DNA of 41,985 nt from an uncultured Coriobacteriaceae bacterium (GCA_944322175.1 CALUOB010000006.1:1-41985); one strand, 5' to 3'. Counted from the stretch's first letter, positions 1 through 8,251 are shown. The notes: a model not told the origin generated them from the sequence alone. Made by a program: numbers and translations.

Positions 1-6
1 ATTTGC

Positions 7-36
7 AAGAGACCTCCACGATGGTGAAGGTCTCTT
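7..36 (-). terminator. hairpin after the MerR-type gene
   Basis: A perfect 9-bp inverted repeat (positions 7-15 and 28-36, loop of 12) lies 10 bases past the stop of the MerR-type gene. There is no run of T after it on the minus strand, so it may be an imperfect terminator, an attenuator or an mRNA-end stabiliser. Confidence 0.45.
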
Positions 37-46
37 CAATAAATCG

Positions 47-775
47 TTAAGCCCTTTGATCGCCCTTGGCGTTCAGTGCATCAAAAACGCGGTGCTTGAG
101 AAGCGATACGTGCACCGATTCGGTGAGGTTGTGCAGCCGATCGAAAGCCTTCTCGAGCTTCTTCTGCCGCTCGTCGTCGGAATCGTCGCGGCTGAGCATA
201 GCGATGAGCACCTGCTCGTACATGGCAGACTCGCGGTTGGCAGCGCTTACGTACTGGCGCAGGTTGCGCGGCTCGATGCCAAAACGTCCGAGCTCGGCGC
301 ACGCCCGTATGATGGCAAAATCACGGCTGTCGACAAGCTCGCGGTTCTGCGGGCTTCTAACCAACGAGATCAGATCGTTGGCAATGAGCTGCCTGACAAA
401 GCTGATGTCGACACCGAGAAGGTCGGGGATCTCGTCTATTGAATGCAGCTTGGCAACCGACTCCTGGGGAGAGTCCTTGATGGGCTCGTTGGAGAGCAGT
501 CCGACCTCGATGGCGAGCGCGTCGAGAGACTCTGCGTTGTCGAGCTTGGTCTTAATGACGTTGAGGGGCATGTACCGCGTTTTCTGGAGGTGCAAAATGA
601 CCTCAAGGCGGCTCACGTCCTCCTTGGAATACTGTCGGTATCCCTTGGGGGTGCGGTGCGGCGTTATGAGCCCCTCGTCTTCGAGGAAGCGAATTTTAGA
701 GTTGGACAGGTCTGGGTACGTGTTTCTGAGTAAGTTGACGACCTGACCGATGCTGAGATAACTCCGCTCCGACAC
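47..775 (-). CDS. MerR-family regulator, FtsR/Rv1828-like
   Basis: A 242-residue putative DNA-binding transcription regulator. Residues about 7-80 form a MerR-type winged helix: an SIGQVV helix, then FLEDEGLI, then GYRQYSKEDV, the usual wing of the family. The rest has a second helix-turn-helix-like stretch (about 115-145) and a helical C-terminal part typical of the actinobacterial Rv1828/FtsR group rather than of metal- or drug-sensing MerR proteins; no cysteine cluster for metal binding is seen. The start is a GTG two bases after the stop of the FHA gene, with a GGTGA-type ribosome site inside that gene, so the two are translationally close. In mycobacteria and corynebacteria the same FHA-MerR pair exists, and FtsR there activates ftsZ; a cell-division role here is inference. 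Confidence 0.85.
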   Translation of the reverse strand: MSERSYLSIGQVVNLLRNTYPDLSNSKIRFLEDEGLITPHRTPKGYRQYSKEDVSRLEVILHLQKTRYMPLNVIKTKLDNAESLDALAIEVGLLSNEPIKDSPQESVAKLHSIDEIPDLLGVDISFVRQLIANDLISLVRSPQNRELVDSRDFAIIRACAELGRFGIEPRNLRQYVSAANRESAMYEQVLIAMLSRDDSDDERQKKLEKAFDRLHNLTESVHVSLLKHRVFDALNAKGDQRA

Positions 776-777
776 GC

Positions 778-1203
778 TTATTCACCGGTTTCGATGCGCG
801 CCTTAGGCTGTTTCTCGTGGTACACGAGCGTGAACGTGCCGATCTGGAGGGTGGAGCCGTCGTGCAGAGGCGCAGCGTTAACAATGGCGCCGTCGACCCA
901 GGTGCCGTTGAGCGAGCCAAGGTCCTCCACCATGGCGCCCTTGCCGTTTACGACGATCTTGGCGTGCGAGCGCGAAACGGTCATGTCGTTGAGGAAGATG
1001 GAGCTGTTGGGATCACGGCCGAGGGAGATCTCGGGCCCCTCGAGCTCGAAGGAGGCTCCGACCTGCGGGCCCTTCACGATGGAAAGAACAGGAGCGTTGA
1101 TCGTGACGCTCTTCATCAGATCGGGCGCGGTGGCGTCGTCGGCGGGCATGCGAAAGACGCGCGTCGAATCAGAGGCAGGAACGCTGTTCGCAGAGTCAAA
1201 CAT
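778..1203 (-). CDS. FHA-domain protein, GarA/OdhI-like
   Basis: A 141-residue cytoplasmic protein made of a short N-terminal tail and one FHA (phosphothreonine-binding) domain, residues about 45-130. The domain shows the core GR, SRSHA and GSLNGTWV motifs. The tail carries S13-T14-R-V-F-R, which lines up with the TTSVFR segment of mycobacterial GarA, whose threonines are phosphorylated by Ser/Thr kinases and then bind the FHA domain of the same molecule. The start at 1203 is chosen because GAGGAG stands 8 bases before it; an upstream in-frame start at 1254 lacks such a site. It is followed directly by the MerR-type gene, as garA is by Rv1828. Known GarA/OdhI controls 2-oxoglutarate metabolism; the partner here is unknown. 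Confidence 0.85.
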   Translation of the reverse strand: MFDSANSVPASDSTRVFRMPADDATAPDLMKSVTINAPVLSIVKGPQVGASFELEGPEISLGRDPNSSIFLNDMTVSRSHAKIVVNGKGAMVEDLGSLNGTWVDGAIVNAAPLHDGSTLQIGTFTLVYHEKQPKARIETGE

Positions 1204-1262
1204 AAGATCTCCTCGGATATGCTCGGGTATCGAGGCGGCGAAAGCCGCCAGCACATTCGACC

Positions 1263-1292
1263 ATTATTGTACCTTGAGTGGGGTCTTGCCAA
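1263..1292 (-). promoter_or_regulatory. candidate promoter of the FHA-MerR pair
   Basis: Minus-strand TTGGCA (1292-1287) and an AT-rich -10 region reading TACAATAAT (1271-1263). The spacing to CAATAA is about 17 bases. It sits 60-90 bases before the FHA start, between it and pgsA. Seen by eye only. Confidence 0.45.
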
Positions 1293-1329
1293 ACAAAAAA
1301 GCGCAGGCCATTTGAAGCGGGTGCAACGG

Positions 1330-2091
1330 TTAACGAAGGGATGAAGGAGCAGCCGCACCGTTAGGAACAGTCTGGCCATCTTCGTCGTCGATCTCGGGGT
1401 TGAGGAAGTCCTCATCCTCCTCCTCGGGATGCGCGACCGCCCTTCTGATGGCAAGAGCGCCTTTGATCGTGTACACGACGGCCGTGATCATAGAGCAGAC
1501 AACGCCGGCGTACACTAGGAACATGCCAAGAGGGGCAGACATGCCGTTGAGGCCAGGAAACAAAGTCCAAGAGGCAGGCAGCAAATGGATGCCATCAAGG
1601 ACGGGAATTCCAAGAAGCATGAACGAGAAGCCCGTCAGAAGCAGCGCTGTGGCCGCCTTGCCAACGTAGACGACGTCGATGGGACGACGATGGAACCGCC
1701 TCACCACAAAGCCACCCGCAGCGAGATACACGTCGCGGCCGATGATGAGGGCGCACGTCCAGGCAGGGAGTTCGCCGCGGGCAACGAGGCCAACGACACC
1801 GGTAAAGAGAAGCGCGCGGTCAACGACAGGGTCCATCACCTTGCCGAGCCAGCTAACCGTTTTGGTTGCGCGCGCGATCTGTCCGTCAAGCCAGTCGGTA
1901 GAGGCGGCAATGGCATAAACGGCAAGCGCGACATAGCGGCTATGGTCGGTAACGAACAAGTAGAGAAAGACGCCGGTAAGGATCAGGCGGATGAACGTGA
2001 TGAAGTTCGAGATCGTAAAGATCTTGTTAGAGGGATACTCGGAGGTCCCGTAAAGCTCCCGCTTGATCCGTATACGCTTTCTGAGGCCCAC
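1330..2091 (-). CDS. pgsA: CDP-alcohol phosphatidyltransferase, PgsA-type
   Basis: A 253-residue integral membrane enzyme that most likely makes phosphatidylglycerol phosphate from CDP-diacylglycerol and glycerol 3-phosphate, the first step to phosphatidylglycerol and cardiolipin. The full CDP-alcohol transferase signature is present: D69-G70, A73-R74, G83, D87 and D91, with D66 before it. About five or six hydrophobic segments follow from residue 28 to about 218. The C-terminal 30 residues are strongly acidic and probably cytoplasmic. The start is GTG with GGGAGG about five bases before it. pgsA2 lies a few genes before garA in mycobacteria, so the order pgsA-FHA-MerR is an actinobacterial theme. 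Another alcohol acceptor (inositol or serine) cannot be excluded from sequence alone. Confidence 0.85.
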   Translation of the reverse strand: MGLRKRIRIKRELYGTSEYPSNKIFTISNFITFIRLILTGVFLYLFVTDHSRYVALAVYAIAASTDWLDGQIARATKTVSWLGKVMDPVVDRALLFTGVVGLVARGELPAWTCALIIGRDVYLAAGGFVVRRFHRRPIDVVYVGKAATALLLTGFSFMLLGIPVLDGIHLLPASWTLFPGLNGMSAPLGMFLVYAGVVCSMITAVVYTIKGALAIRRAVAHPEEEDEDFLNPEIDDEDGQTVPNGAAAPSSLR

Positions 2092-2327
2092 ACTGCCTCC
2101 CTACTGGTCTCGATTCACGCATCTGCTTATGGTATGCGAATGCGCGGCGGCGCGTTCCTGCAACATCGAGGAAAACAAACGATACGCACGACTTTGCAAC
2201 GCAAAAGATCGTACCCGCGCTCAAAGTACGTAATCGTTTATGGTCCAAAATAGTATACGGATGTATGAGCTAAGTCCGTCAAACACTCATTCCGCTTTAC
2301 GCGATTGTACGATTTTGAAATTCCCCC

Positions 2328-2354
2328 TTGCAAAGTTGACCCATCTTGTATAAA
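2328..2354 (+). promoter_or_regulatory. candidate promoter of tRNA-Pro
   Basis: Plus-strand TTGCAA (2328-2333) and TATAAA (2349-2354), 15 bases apart, with a second -35-like TTGACC at 2336-2341. The start of transcription would fall about 25 bases before the tRNA. The rest of the 2092-2386 gap shows no gene or repeat that I can support. Confidence 0.5.
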
Positions 2355-2386
2355 GTATCTTTTGCTGTTCGGGAGAACGGCCTAAA

Positions 2387-2463
<77 letters not shown>

Positions 2464-2470
2464 GAACTTT

Positions 2471-2496
2471 AAAGGGTCCTTAAGGACCCTTTTTTC
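2471..2496 (+). terminator. terminator of tRNA-Pro
   Basis: Hairpin AAGGGTCC-TTAA-GGACCCTT followed by a T run, eight bases after the tRNA CCA end; a textbook intrinsic terminator. Confidence 0.9.
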
Positions 2497-2520
2497 TTAT
2501 CTCAGCCAAGTATTGCAAGA

Positions 2521-2556
2521 AAAAAAACAGCCCCGCTCTCACGGGGCTGTTTTTCT
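2521..2556 (-). terminator. terminator of the der-coaBC unit
   Basis: A 9-bp stem (ACAGCCCCG with CGGGGCTGT) flanked by A and T runs on both sides, so it can stop transcription in either direction. It lies 29 bases past the coaBC stop and ends the long minus-strand unit; it could also catch read-through from tRNA-Pro. Confidence 0.9.
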
Positions 2557-2584
2557 GTGCTGAGATGCTTCTTATGCGAGCGCA

Positions 2585-3784
2585 TTAAGCCAACAGGCGG
2601 CTAGCGCGTTCGATGATCATATGCGCCACCTCGCGTTTGGAAGCGAGCGGGAGCTCTTCCTCCCCTGCTGCGGTTATCCATGAAACCTTGTTGGTGTCGG
2701 ACCCAAACGTAGAGACCGGGTTCGAAACGTCGTTGGCAACGATGGCGTCGCAACCCTTTCGCTTCAGCTTCTGGCGGGCGTACTCGGCAACGTCGTTCGT
2801 CTCTGCCGCAAATCCGATCACAACGCGATCGCGCTTCTCAGCAGAGAGCGTCTGCAAAATGTCTGCAGTCTCAACAAGCTCGAGCGTGTCGAGACGCTCG
2901 ACGGTCTTCTTGAGCTTATGATCTGCCGGATGCGCGGGGGTGTAGTCGGCTACGGCAGCGGCGCAGACGAGAAGATCGGCATCCGCAAAGGCCGCCCGGG
3001 TCTTCTCGAGCATGTCGGCAGCCGTGGTAGCACGGACGACGTCAACGCCGTAAGGGGGCTCGAGAGCGGTGGGGCCGCTGACGAGCGTGACGTCTGCCCC
3101 CCATGCATGCGCCGCTCGGGCGATCTCGTAACCCATCTTTCCGCTCGATCGGTTGGCAATGTAGCGAACAGCGTCAATGGGTTCCTGCGTGGGTCCGGCT
3201 GTTACCACAACCCGCTTGCCCTTGAGAACCTCTTTGCGATCGAGAACCTCGAGCGTACGCGCAACGATCTCGTCGACGTCAGCGAGTTTGCCGGCTGCGA
3301 CATCGCCGCAGGCAAGGTAACCCGATGCGGGGCCGACGACAATGGCGCCGCGATCGCGCAGGATCTTGAGATTGTCCTGCGTCGCGGCCGCTTGCCACAT
3401 ACCGACGTTCATCGCCGGTGCGATGACGAGCGGTGCCTGCGTTGCGAGCACCGTTGTAGAAAAGAGGTCGTCTGCGATGCCGTGCGCGATCTTCGCCATG
3501 GCGTTGGCCGTAAGCGGCGCAAGAAGCATGACGTCGGCCTCGTGCGCAACCGAGATGTGCGGGATAGGATCGTTGGGGTCGTCAAAATTGCTGACGGCGA
3601 CCTCTTCGTGAGACAAGGCCCTGAACGTGGCCGTGCCCACGAACTGAGTGGCATGCTCGGTCATGAGCACCTTGACGCGCACGCCGGCCTTCTGGAGACC
3701 GCGGAGGATCTCGCAGGCTTTGTACGCGGCAATACATCCCGAAACGCCGAGGACGACCGTTTTCTGAGCACGTTCGTCAGCCAT
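2585..3784 (-). CDS. coaBC: bifunctional phosphopantothenoylcysteine decarboxylase / phosphopantothenate-cysteine ligase
   Basis: A 399-residue cytoplasmic flavoprotein for two steps of coenzyme A synthesis: CoaB joins cysteine to 4'-phosphopantothenate and CoaC decarboxylates the product. The N-terminal half (about 1-180) is the FMN-binding decarboxylase: GVSGCIAAYK at the start, H75 in the HISVAH segment, and the PAMN motif with M and N of the active site, followed by the GYLACGD substrate loop. The C-terminal half (about 190-399) is the ligase, with VVTAGPTQEPIDAVR, NRSSGKMGYE and the KLKK segment. The length is normal for fused proteins. The ribosome site GAGGAG runs into the TAG stop of the previous gene, two bases before this ATG, so translation is probably coupled. 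Confidence 0.97.
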   Translation of the reverse strand: MADERAQKTVVLGVSGCIAAYKACEILRGLQKAGVRVKVLMTEHATQFVGTATFRALSHEEVAVSNFDDPNDPIPHISVAHEADVMLLAPLTANAMAKIAHGIADDLFSTTVLATQAPLVIAPAMNVGMWQAAATQDNLKILRDRGAIVVGPASGYLACGDVAAGKLADVDEIVARTLEVLDRKEVLKGKRVVVTAGPTQEPIDAVRYIANRSSGKMGYEIARAAHAWGADVTLVSGPTALEPPYGVDVVRATTAADMLEKTRAAFADADLLVCAAAVADYTPAHPADHKLKKTVERLDTLELVETADILQTLSAEKRDRVVIGFAAETNDVAEYARQKLKRKGCDAIVANDVSNPVSTFGSDTNKVSWITAAGEEELPLASKREVAHMIIERASRLLA

Positions 3785-3786
3785 GG

Positions 3787-4512
3787 CTACTCCTCGCTGT
3801 CCGAGCTACTTTCGAGCACAAGCATGCGGTGGCAGTACGGGCACTCGGTGATAGAGCCAGCATGCTTGAGATCGCCCATCGAGCTCGGCTGCAAAGCGAT
3901 GCGGCAGACCGTGGGATGGTTGCCCACGAGCTTCTCCACCGCAAGGCCCTTGAACTGCTTGCGAGCACGTTCGTAGCGCTCCACAACGTCGGCGGGAAGG
4001 GCGCCGGCAAGGTTCTCGCGTCGCTTCTCGAGCTTTTCGCGCTCCGAGAGCAGATCGCCCGCGTGTTCGCGCACCTGGGCGGTCTCAGCCTTGAAGGCAG
4101 CCTCGAACTTCTTCATGTAAGCCAGAACCTTACGCTCCTGCTTTTGAGCCTCATCGAGCTCCGGCCGCTTTTTTGCAAGTGCGAAATCGATTTTGTCGAG
4201 TTCCTTGCCCAGGTCCGAGAGACGCGTCTCAAAATCCTGGACAGCGCGGTAGTCCGTGAGGTTCTGCGCACCGGTCTGGGTCTCGGTGACCATGTCCTCG
4301 GTGTGTGTACGACGTGCCTCGAGGTCGGCGATCTCGATCTCGAGATCTTTGCGGGCGCCGAGAAGCTTCTGCGCCTCAGCGCGGAGCGTGCGGTACTGTG
4401 CGCGCTTCTTGGCAAGCTCGCGCACGCCGGGCATGGTGTCGAGGGTGTTTTTGTTGCGCATCAGGGCAATATCGATGTCCTGAAGCTCTAGCAAGGTGTC
4501 TCCCGTGGTCAT
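3787..4512 (-). CDS. coiled-coil zinc-ribbon protein (DUF164/CT398 family)
   Basis: A 241-residue protein of the CT398-like family: a long antiparallel coiled coil (about 10-180, rich in K, E, L and A) followed by a C-terminal zinc ribbon. Normally four cysteines bind zinc; here C224-x2-C227 is intact, but the first pair has only C203, with proline where the other cysteine is expected and H199 four residues before. The biochemical role of the family is not settled; it is often found beside NIF3-like genes, as here. The start at 4512 is chosen for the AGGAG six bases before it. It sits 11 bases after the NIF3-like gene and 2 before coaBC. Confidence 0.85.
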   Translation of the reverse strand: MTTGDTLLELQDIDIALMRNKNTLDTMPGVRELAKKRAQYRTLRAEAQKLLGARKDLEIEIADLEARRTHTEDMVTETQTGAQNLTDYRAVQDFETRLSDLGKELDKIDFALAKKRPELDEAQKQERKVLAYMKKFEAAFKAETAQVREHAGDLLSEREKLEKRRENLAGALPADVVERYERARKQFKGLAVEKLVGNHPTVCRIALQPSSMGDLKHAGSITECPYCHRMLVLESSSDSEE

Positions 4513-4523
4513 TGCCTCTCCTT

Positions 4524-5318
4524 TTATTGAGCAGTCCACCAGGGACGCTCGTCCTCGACTTCAGTAATGCACGCACGCTCGACGCCGCACTTCTCGGCCG
4601 CTTGCATGAGAAGAGCGCAGAAGGGCTCCTCCGAACGATCGTGCCCGAGAAGTATAAGTGAAACACCCCGTGCGCAGGCATCCTGAGCTTTATGATAGCC
4701 CGCTTCGCCCGTAATAATCACATCTGCTGCCGCGTCGAGCGCCATATGCGCGCAGTCTCCCAGCGATCCTCCGAGAACAGCAACGCGCCGACAGGGATGA
4801 TCGGGCTTTCCCCATACGCGCGGCTCGGACTGCCAGGCAATTCCTGCTCGTTGCGCGATGGAATGCAGTGTTTCGGCTTCATCGAGTATGCAGATCGCAC
4901 CGAGACCGGGCGCGGCGGGGTCCTGCGCATTCTCAAGGGAGGACACGGCGGTGCTGCCGATGAGCTCTGCCTGAAGCTTGCGCGCGACATGGCTCCGATC
5001 GAGGTTGGTGTGCAGTGAGATCACGCTCACGCCGAGCCGCGCGGCCTCGTATACGCTGGAGCCTGCTTGCGAGGAATCGCTCGGAAGCGGCGTCAGCGTA
5101 TCGGGCGGCTCGATCGAAATGGGATGGTGCGTGAGAAGCACGTTGGCGCCTGCGCGGTGAGCAAGACGCACCGTGCGCTCGTTGGCATCAAGCGCGACGG
5201 CGACACCTGCGACTTTGGCATGAGGATCCCCCACCATCATGCCCACTCGGTCCCAGGGTTCGGCCGTCTCGCGCGGAAACATCTTGAGAAGCGAGGATTC
5301 TAGCTCAGCTACATACAT
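4524..5318 (-). CDS. NIF3-like dinuclear metal centre protein
   Basis: A 264-residue protein of the NIF3/YbgI family, which form toroidal hexamers with two metal ions per subunit. Metal-ligand motifs are seen: LLTHHP (about 61-66), HTNLDRSHVA (about 103) and the C-terminal GHDRSEE segment (about 225). The usual D-N-x-G near the N-terminus reads D-R-V-G. The protein lacks the middle insertion of the longer Firmicutes members. Its reaction is not established; a GTP cyclohydrolase I type 2 label in some databases has weak support. It lies between mnmA and the coiled-coil zinc-ribbon gene, a common neighbour. Confidence 0.85.
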   Translation of the reverse strand: MYVAELESSLLKMFPRETAEPWDRVGMMVGDPHAKVAGVAVALDANERTVRLAHRAGANVLLTHHPISIEPPDTLTPLPSDSSQAGSSVYEAARLGVSVISLHTNLDRSHVARKLQAELIGSTAVSSLENAQDPAAPGLGAICILDEAETLHSIAQRAGIAWQSEPRVWGKPDHPCRRVAVLGGSLGDCAHMALDAAADVIITGEAGYHKAQDACARGVSLILLGHDRSEEPFCALLMQAAEKCGVERACITEVEDERPWWTAQ

Positions 5319-5353
5319 GGCGCTCCCCTATCTTGGCTGTCGATGCTGCTAGC

Positions 5354-6397
5354 TTACGCCTGAAGTCTTATGTACCCGCCGCCGATGACCGTATTGTTTC
5401 GATATAGAACGCAAGACTGTCCGTCCGCAGCGAGCGTACTGCCCTCATCCAACTCTACAAGTGCGCTCGATCCAACAATCGTCACATGGGCGGGTCTCGC
5501 CTTGGCACGATAATGCGTCTGGACAAGGCAACCCCCATCGCGATCGAGCTCGTCCCAGAGTACGACATCGCTCAGATCAAACGATCGCGCGTGAGGCTGA
5601 GTACCGTGTGCCACCGTGATGACGCGTGTCACAGGATCGATGTGCGTAATGAACCAAGGGCCACCGGAAAGGCCGAGGCCTTTTCGCTGACCGATCGTGT
5701 AGCAAGCTATGCCAGCGTGCTCGCCGAGCAGCTCGCCTTCTTCCGATACGATCGGGCCGGGCTCGAGCAGCTCGGGCCGCAGCAGGCGTATGATCTCATG
5801 ATAATCACCGCCCGGCGCAAAGCACACGCCCGTAGAGTCTTTGGCCTCAGCTGCCGAAAGCTTGCGCTGACTTGCGTAAGCGCGCGTGTCCGCTTTGTTC
5901 ACGGAAGCCAACGGAAAGCGGCAGCGGGAAAGAACGCGCGGATCCACACGGTACAAGAAGTAACTTTGATCCTTGATCGGATCGTCTCCGCGAACAGCGA
6001 GGGAGCGATGCGGCGAGATGCGGGTGCATCCGACGTAATGACCTGTTGCGATGCAGTCGCAGCCGAGCTCTGCGGCTACGTGGTCGAGAGCCGCAAATTT
6101 GATCGATGCGTTGCATACGATGCAGGGGTTGGGCGTTCTACCGCATGCGTACTCGTCGACAAACTGCGACACCACCGAGCGCGCGAACAATTCGGACACG
6201 TCGCGCTCCACAAGCGTGATGCCCAGAGCCTGGCTCAGGGTGCGCGCACGCTCGAGCGCCTTCCGGCCGGGCACGCAGCAGGGCTCGTGCTGCATCGTGA
6301 GGACGCAGGCGTACACCTCGTGACCTTCCTCGAGAAGAAGGCTGCAAACCGCCGAGGAGTCTACCCCGCCTGACAGGCCGACGATATAGCGAGCCAT
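5354..6397 (-). CDS. mnmA: tRNA-specific 2-thiouridylase MnmA
   Basis: A 347-residue cytoplasmic enzyme that thiolates U34 of tRNA-Lys, -Glu and -Gln with ATP. The N-terminal PP-loop SGGVDSS (9-15) binds ATP. The two catalytic cysteines are C95 in NPCIVCN and C192 in STGVCF; the DQSYFLYR segment (143-150) and the C-terminal beta-barrel part (YTIGQRKGLG, then YRAKA) are typical. The start at 6397 overlaps the TAA stop of the cysteine desulfurase by one base (TAATG), so the sulfur donor and the thiolase are translated together. Three further cysteines (C31, C40, C41) near the N-terminus are not part of the known mechanism. Confidence 0.95.
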   Translation of the reverse strand: MARYIVGLSGGVDSSAVCSLLLEEGHEVYACVLTMQHEPCCVPGRKALERARTLSQALGITLVERDVSELFARSVVSQFVDEYACGRTPNPCIVCNASIKFAALDHVAAELGCDCIATGHYVGCTRISPHRSLAVRGDDPIKDQSYFLYRVDPRVLSRCRFPLASVNKADTRAYASQRKLSAAEAKDSTGVCFAPGGDYHEIIRLLRPELLEPGPIVSEEGELLGEHAGIACYTIGQRKGLGLSGGPWFITHIDPVTRVITVAHGTQPHARSFDLSDVVLWDELDRDGGCLVQTHYRAKARPAHVTIVGSSALVELDEGSTLAADGQSCVLYRNNTVIGGGYIRLQA

Positions 6398-7560
6398 TAG
6401 GCACACGCCAAAGAGCAGAGGGCCTCGGCGAACGCATCGAGATCGCGACTGTCTACGCGATCGTCGAACGAGATGCGCAGGGCTCCGAGCGCCTTGTTTC
6501 TCGGGAGACCCATGGCGCTCAGCACATGGCTCGGATCAAGTGAGGCGCTCGAGCAGGCGGAACCGGCGGAAACCGCGAAGCCGGCCGCGTCGAGCTTTAG
6601 GATGAGGTCTTCGCTCTCGGCTCCCTCGACGTAGATCGACACGATGCCGGGCAAACGATCCATAGAAAACGGGTCCCCCATCGTTGCGTGGATACGCGGG
6701 CATGCGAGAAGATCGCGGTACAGCTTGTCGGAAAGCCGCTGCACGCGAACACGGTCTTGTGCGACGTGCGGAGAGAGAGCTTCAGCAACCGCAGCGAAAG
6801 CCATGGCGCTGCGAACGTCTTGGGTGCCGGCCCTTCTCCCTGACTCTTGCCCGCCGCCGTATACCTGCGGCGTGAGAGGCGTGCGCGCGGACAGATAGAG
6901 TGCACCGATGCTTACCGGAGCGCCGACTTTGTGCCCGGCGATGCTGAGAGCGTCCACGCCAAGTACGCTTACGTCGAAGGGAATGTGCAGATAGCCCTGA
7001 ATCGCATCGCTGTGAAACTTGGCGCCGCACCCATGGGCAAGAGCCGCAAGCTCTTTCACGGGTTGTACAACGCCGGTTTCGTTGTTGGCGATCTGGCAGG
7101 AGACCAAAGCGACGTGCTCGTCGAGCACCTTGGCCAGCGCGTCTGGAGAGACGATGCCGTCTCGTTGTGGTGCGACATGGGTGACCGAAAAGCCCATGCG
7201 CTTGAGCACGGCAACGTTGTCGAGCACGGAATCGTGCTCGATGGCCGATAGCACTACGCGGTTGCGATTTCCATCGCGCGTGCGCACGCCTTCGGCAATG
7301 CCGACGAGCGCGAGCAGGTTGGCCTCGGTGCCGCCGCCGGTAAAGACGAGCTGGTCAGGTCGCACGCGGGCTCCCAAAGATCTGGCAACGCTGCGGCGAG
7401 CCGCTTCGAGCTGGCGTGCGGCCTGACGACCAAGCGAGTGCAGAGAGTTTGGGTTGGCTCCGGCGTATGGCGCGGCGTCATAGTCTTGCAGCGCCTTAAG
7501 CGCCTCAGATCTGAGAGGTGTAGAGGCAGCGTAGTCCAGATTGACCATGTTGCGTATCAC
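6397..7560 (-). CDS. cysteine desulfurase (NifS/IscS class)
   Basis: A 387-residue PLP enzyme that takes sulfur from cysteine and hands it on as persulfide. The PLP lysine is K211 in SIAGHKVGAP; the active cysteine is C336 in the loop SAGSACSSAS; the NNETG motif (159-163) and H109 fit the family. The loop length matches the IscS-like class I. It is most likely the sulfur donor of MnmA, with which it overlaps by one base, and may also feed Fe-S assembly. The GTG start overlaps the rpe stop by four bases; an ATG four codons later is also possible, and neither has a strong ribosome site, which suggests coupling to rpe. Confidence 0.92.
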   Translation of the reverse strand: MIRNMVNLDYAASTPLRSEALKALQDYDAAPYAGANPNSLHSLGRQAARQLEAARRSVARSLGARVRPDQLVFTGGGTEANLLALVGIAEGVRTRDGNRNRVVLSAIEHDSVLDNVAVLKRMGFSVTHVAPQRDGIVSPDALAKVLDEHVALVSCQIANNETGVVQPVKELAALAHGCGAKFHSDAIQGYLHIPFDVSVLGVDALSIAGHKVGAPVSIGALYLSARTPLTPQVYGGGQESGRRAGTQDVRSAMAFAAVAEALSPHVAQDRVRVQRLSDKLYRDLLACPRIHATMGDPFSMDRLPGIVSIYVEGAESEDLILKLDAAGFAVSAGSACSSASLDPSHVLSAMGLPRNKALGALRISFDDRVDSRDLDAFAEALCSLACA

Positions 7561-8234
7561 GCCCGGGAAGCGAGGCCCGCCAGGGCGTTGGCGCGGATGG
7601 CTGCAATCTCGGCAGCGGGATCGTCGGCGCCGAACACAGCGGATCCGGCAACGAGGACGTTCGCGCCGGCGCGACCGAGCGCCTCGGCGTTCTTACTCGA
7701 AACGCCGCCGTCGATCTCGATGAGCGGGCTCGCCCCGCGCTCGGCGCACAACGCCGTGAGGTCATTAAGCTTACTGAACGTGTTCTCAATGAACTTCTGA
7801 CCGCCGAACCCGGGGTTGACGCTCATGAGCAGCACCATGTCGAGATCGCAAACAATGTCGCGCAGAACCGATACGGGCGTTGCGGGATTGAGGACGACGC
7901 CTGCCTTGCGTCCGGCATCCTTGATGCGCCAGATGACGCGGTGCAGGTGCGTGGCAGCCTCGTAGTGCACCGTCACAAAGTCAGCGCCCGCATCGAGATA
8001 CCAATCAACGGTGTCGTCGGGGTTGGAGACCATGAGATGAGCGTCAACGGGGAGCGACGAGACGGATTTAACCGCCTCGATCATCCCTGCGCCAAACGTC
8101 AGGTTCTTCGTGAAGTGTCCATCCATAACGTCGAAGTGCAGGATGTCGGCGGACGCAACCGCATCCATGCTCTTCTGAAGGTTGCCGAGATCGGCGGCGA
8201 GCAGCGAGGGTGCAACGAGCATAACCTGGTCCAT
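7557..8234 (-). CDS. rpe: ribulose-phosphate 3-epimerase
   Basis: A 225-residue cytoplasmic TIM-barrel enzyme of the pentose phosphate pathway that interconverts ribulose 5-phosphate and xylulose 5-phosphate. Motifs: APSLLAADLGNL near the start, HFDVMDGHF (metal-binding H and catalytic D), DAHLMV, VTVHYEA, LMSVNPGFGGQKF and EIDGGVS with the second catalytic D. The start at 8234 follows AGGAG by six bases; an upstream in-frame start at 8252 has no such site. It lies 17 bases after gpsA and overlaps the cysteine desulfurase start. Confidence 0.95.
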   Translation of the reverse strand: MDQVMLVAPSLLAADLGNLQKSMDAVASADILHFDVMDGHFTKNLTFGAGMIEAVKSVSSLPVDAHLMVSNPDDTVDWYLDAGADFVTVHYEAATHLHRVIWRIKDAGRKAGVVLNPATPVSVLRDIVCDLDMVLLMSVNPGFGGQKFIENTFSKLNDLTALCAERGASPLIEIDGGVSSKNAEALGRAGANVLVAGSAVFGADDPAAEIAAIRANALAGLASRA

Positions 8235-8251
8235 GGGTCTCCTATCAGACA

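Noticed and set aside
2027-2248. A 73-residue minus-strand frame overlapping the pgsA start
   Set aside because: No ribosome site and no recognisable features; it overlaps the clear pgsA beginning.
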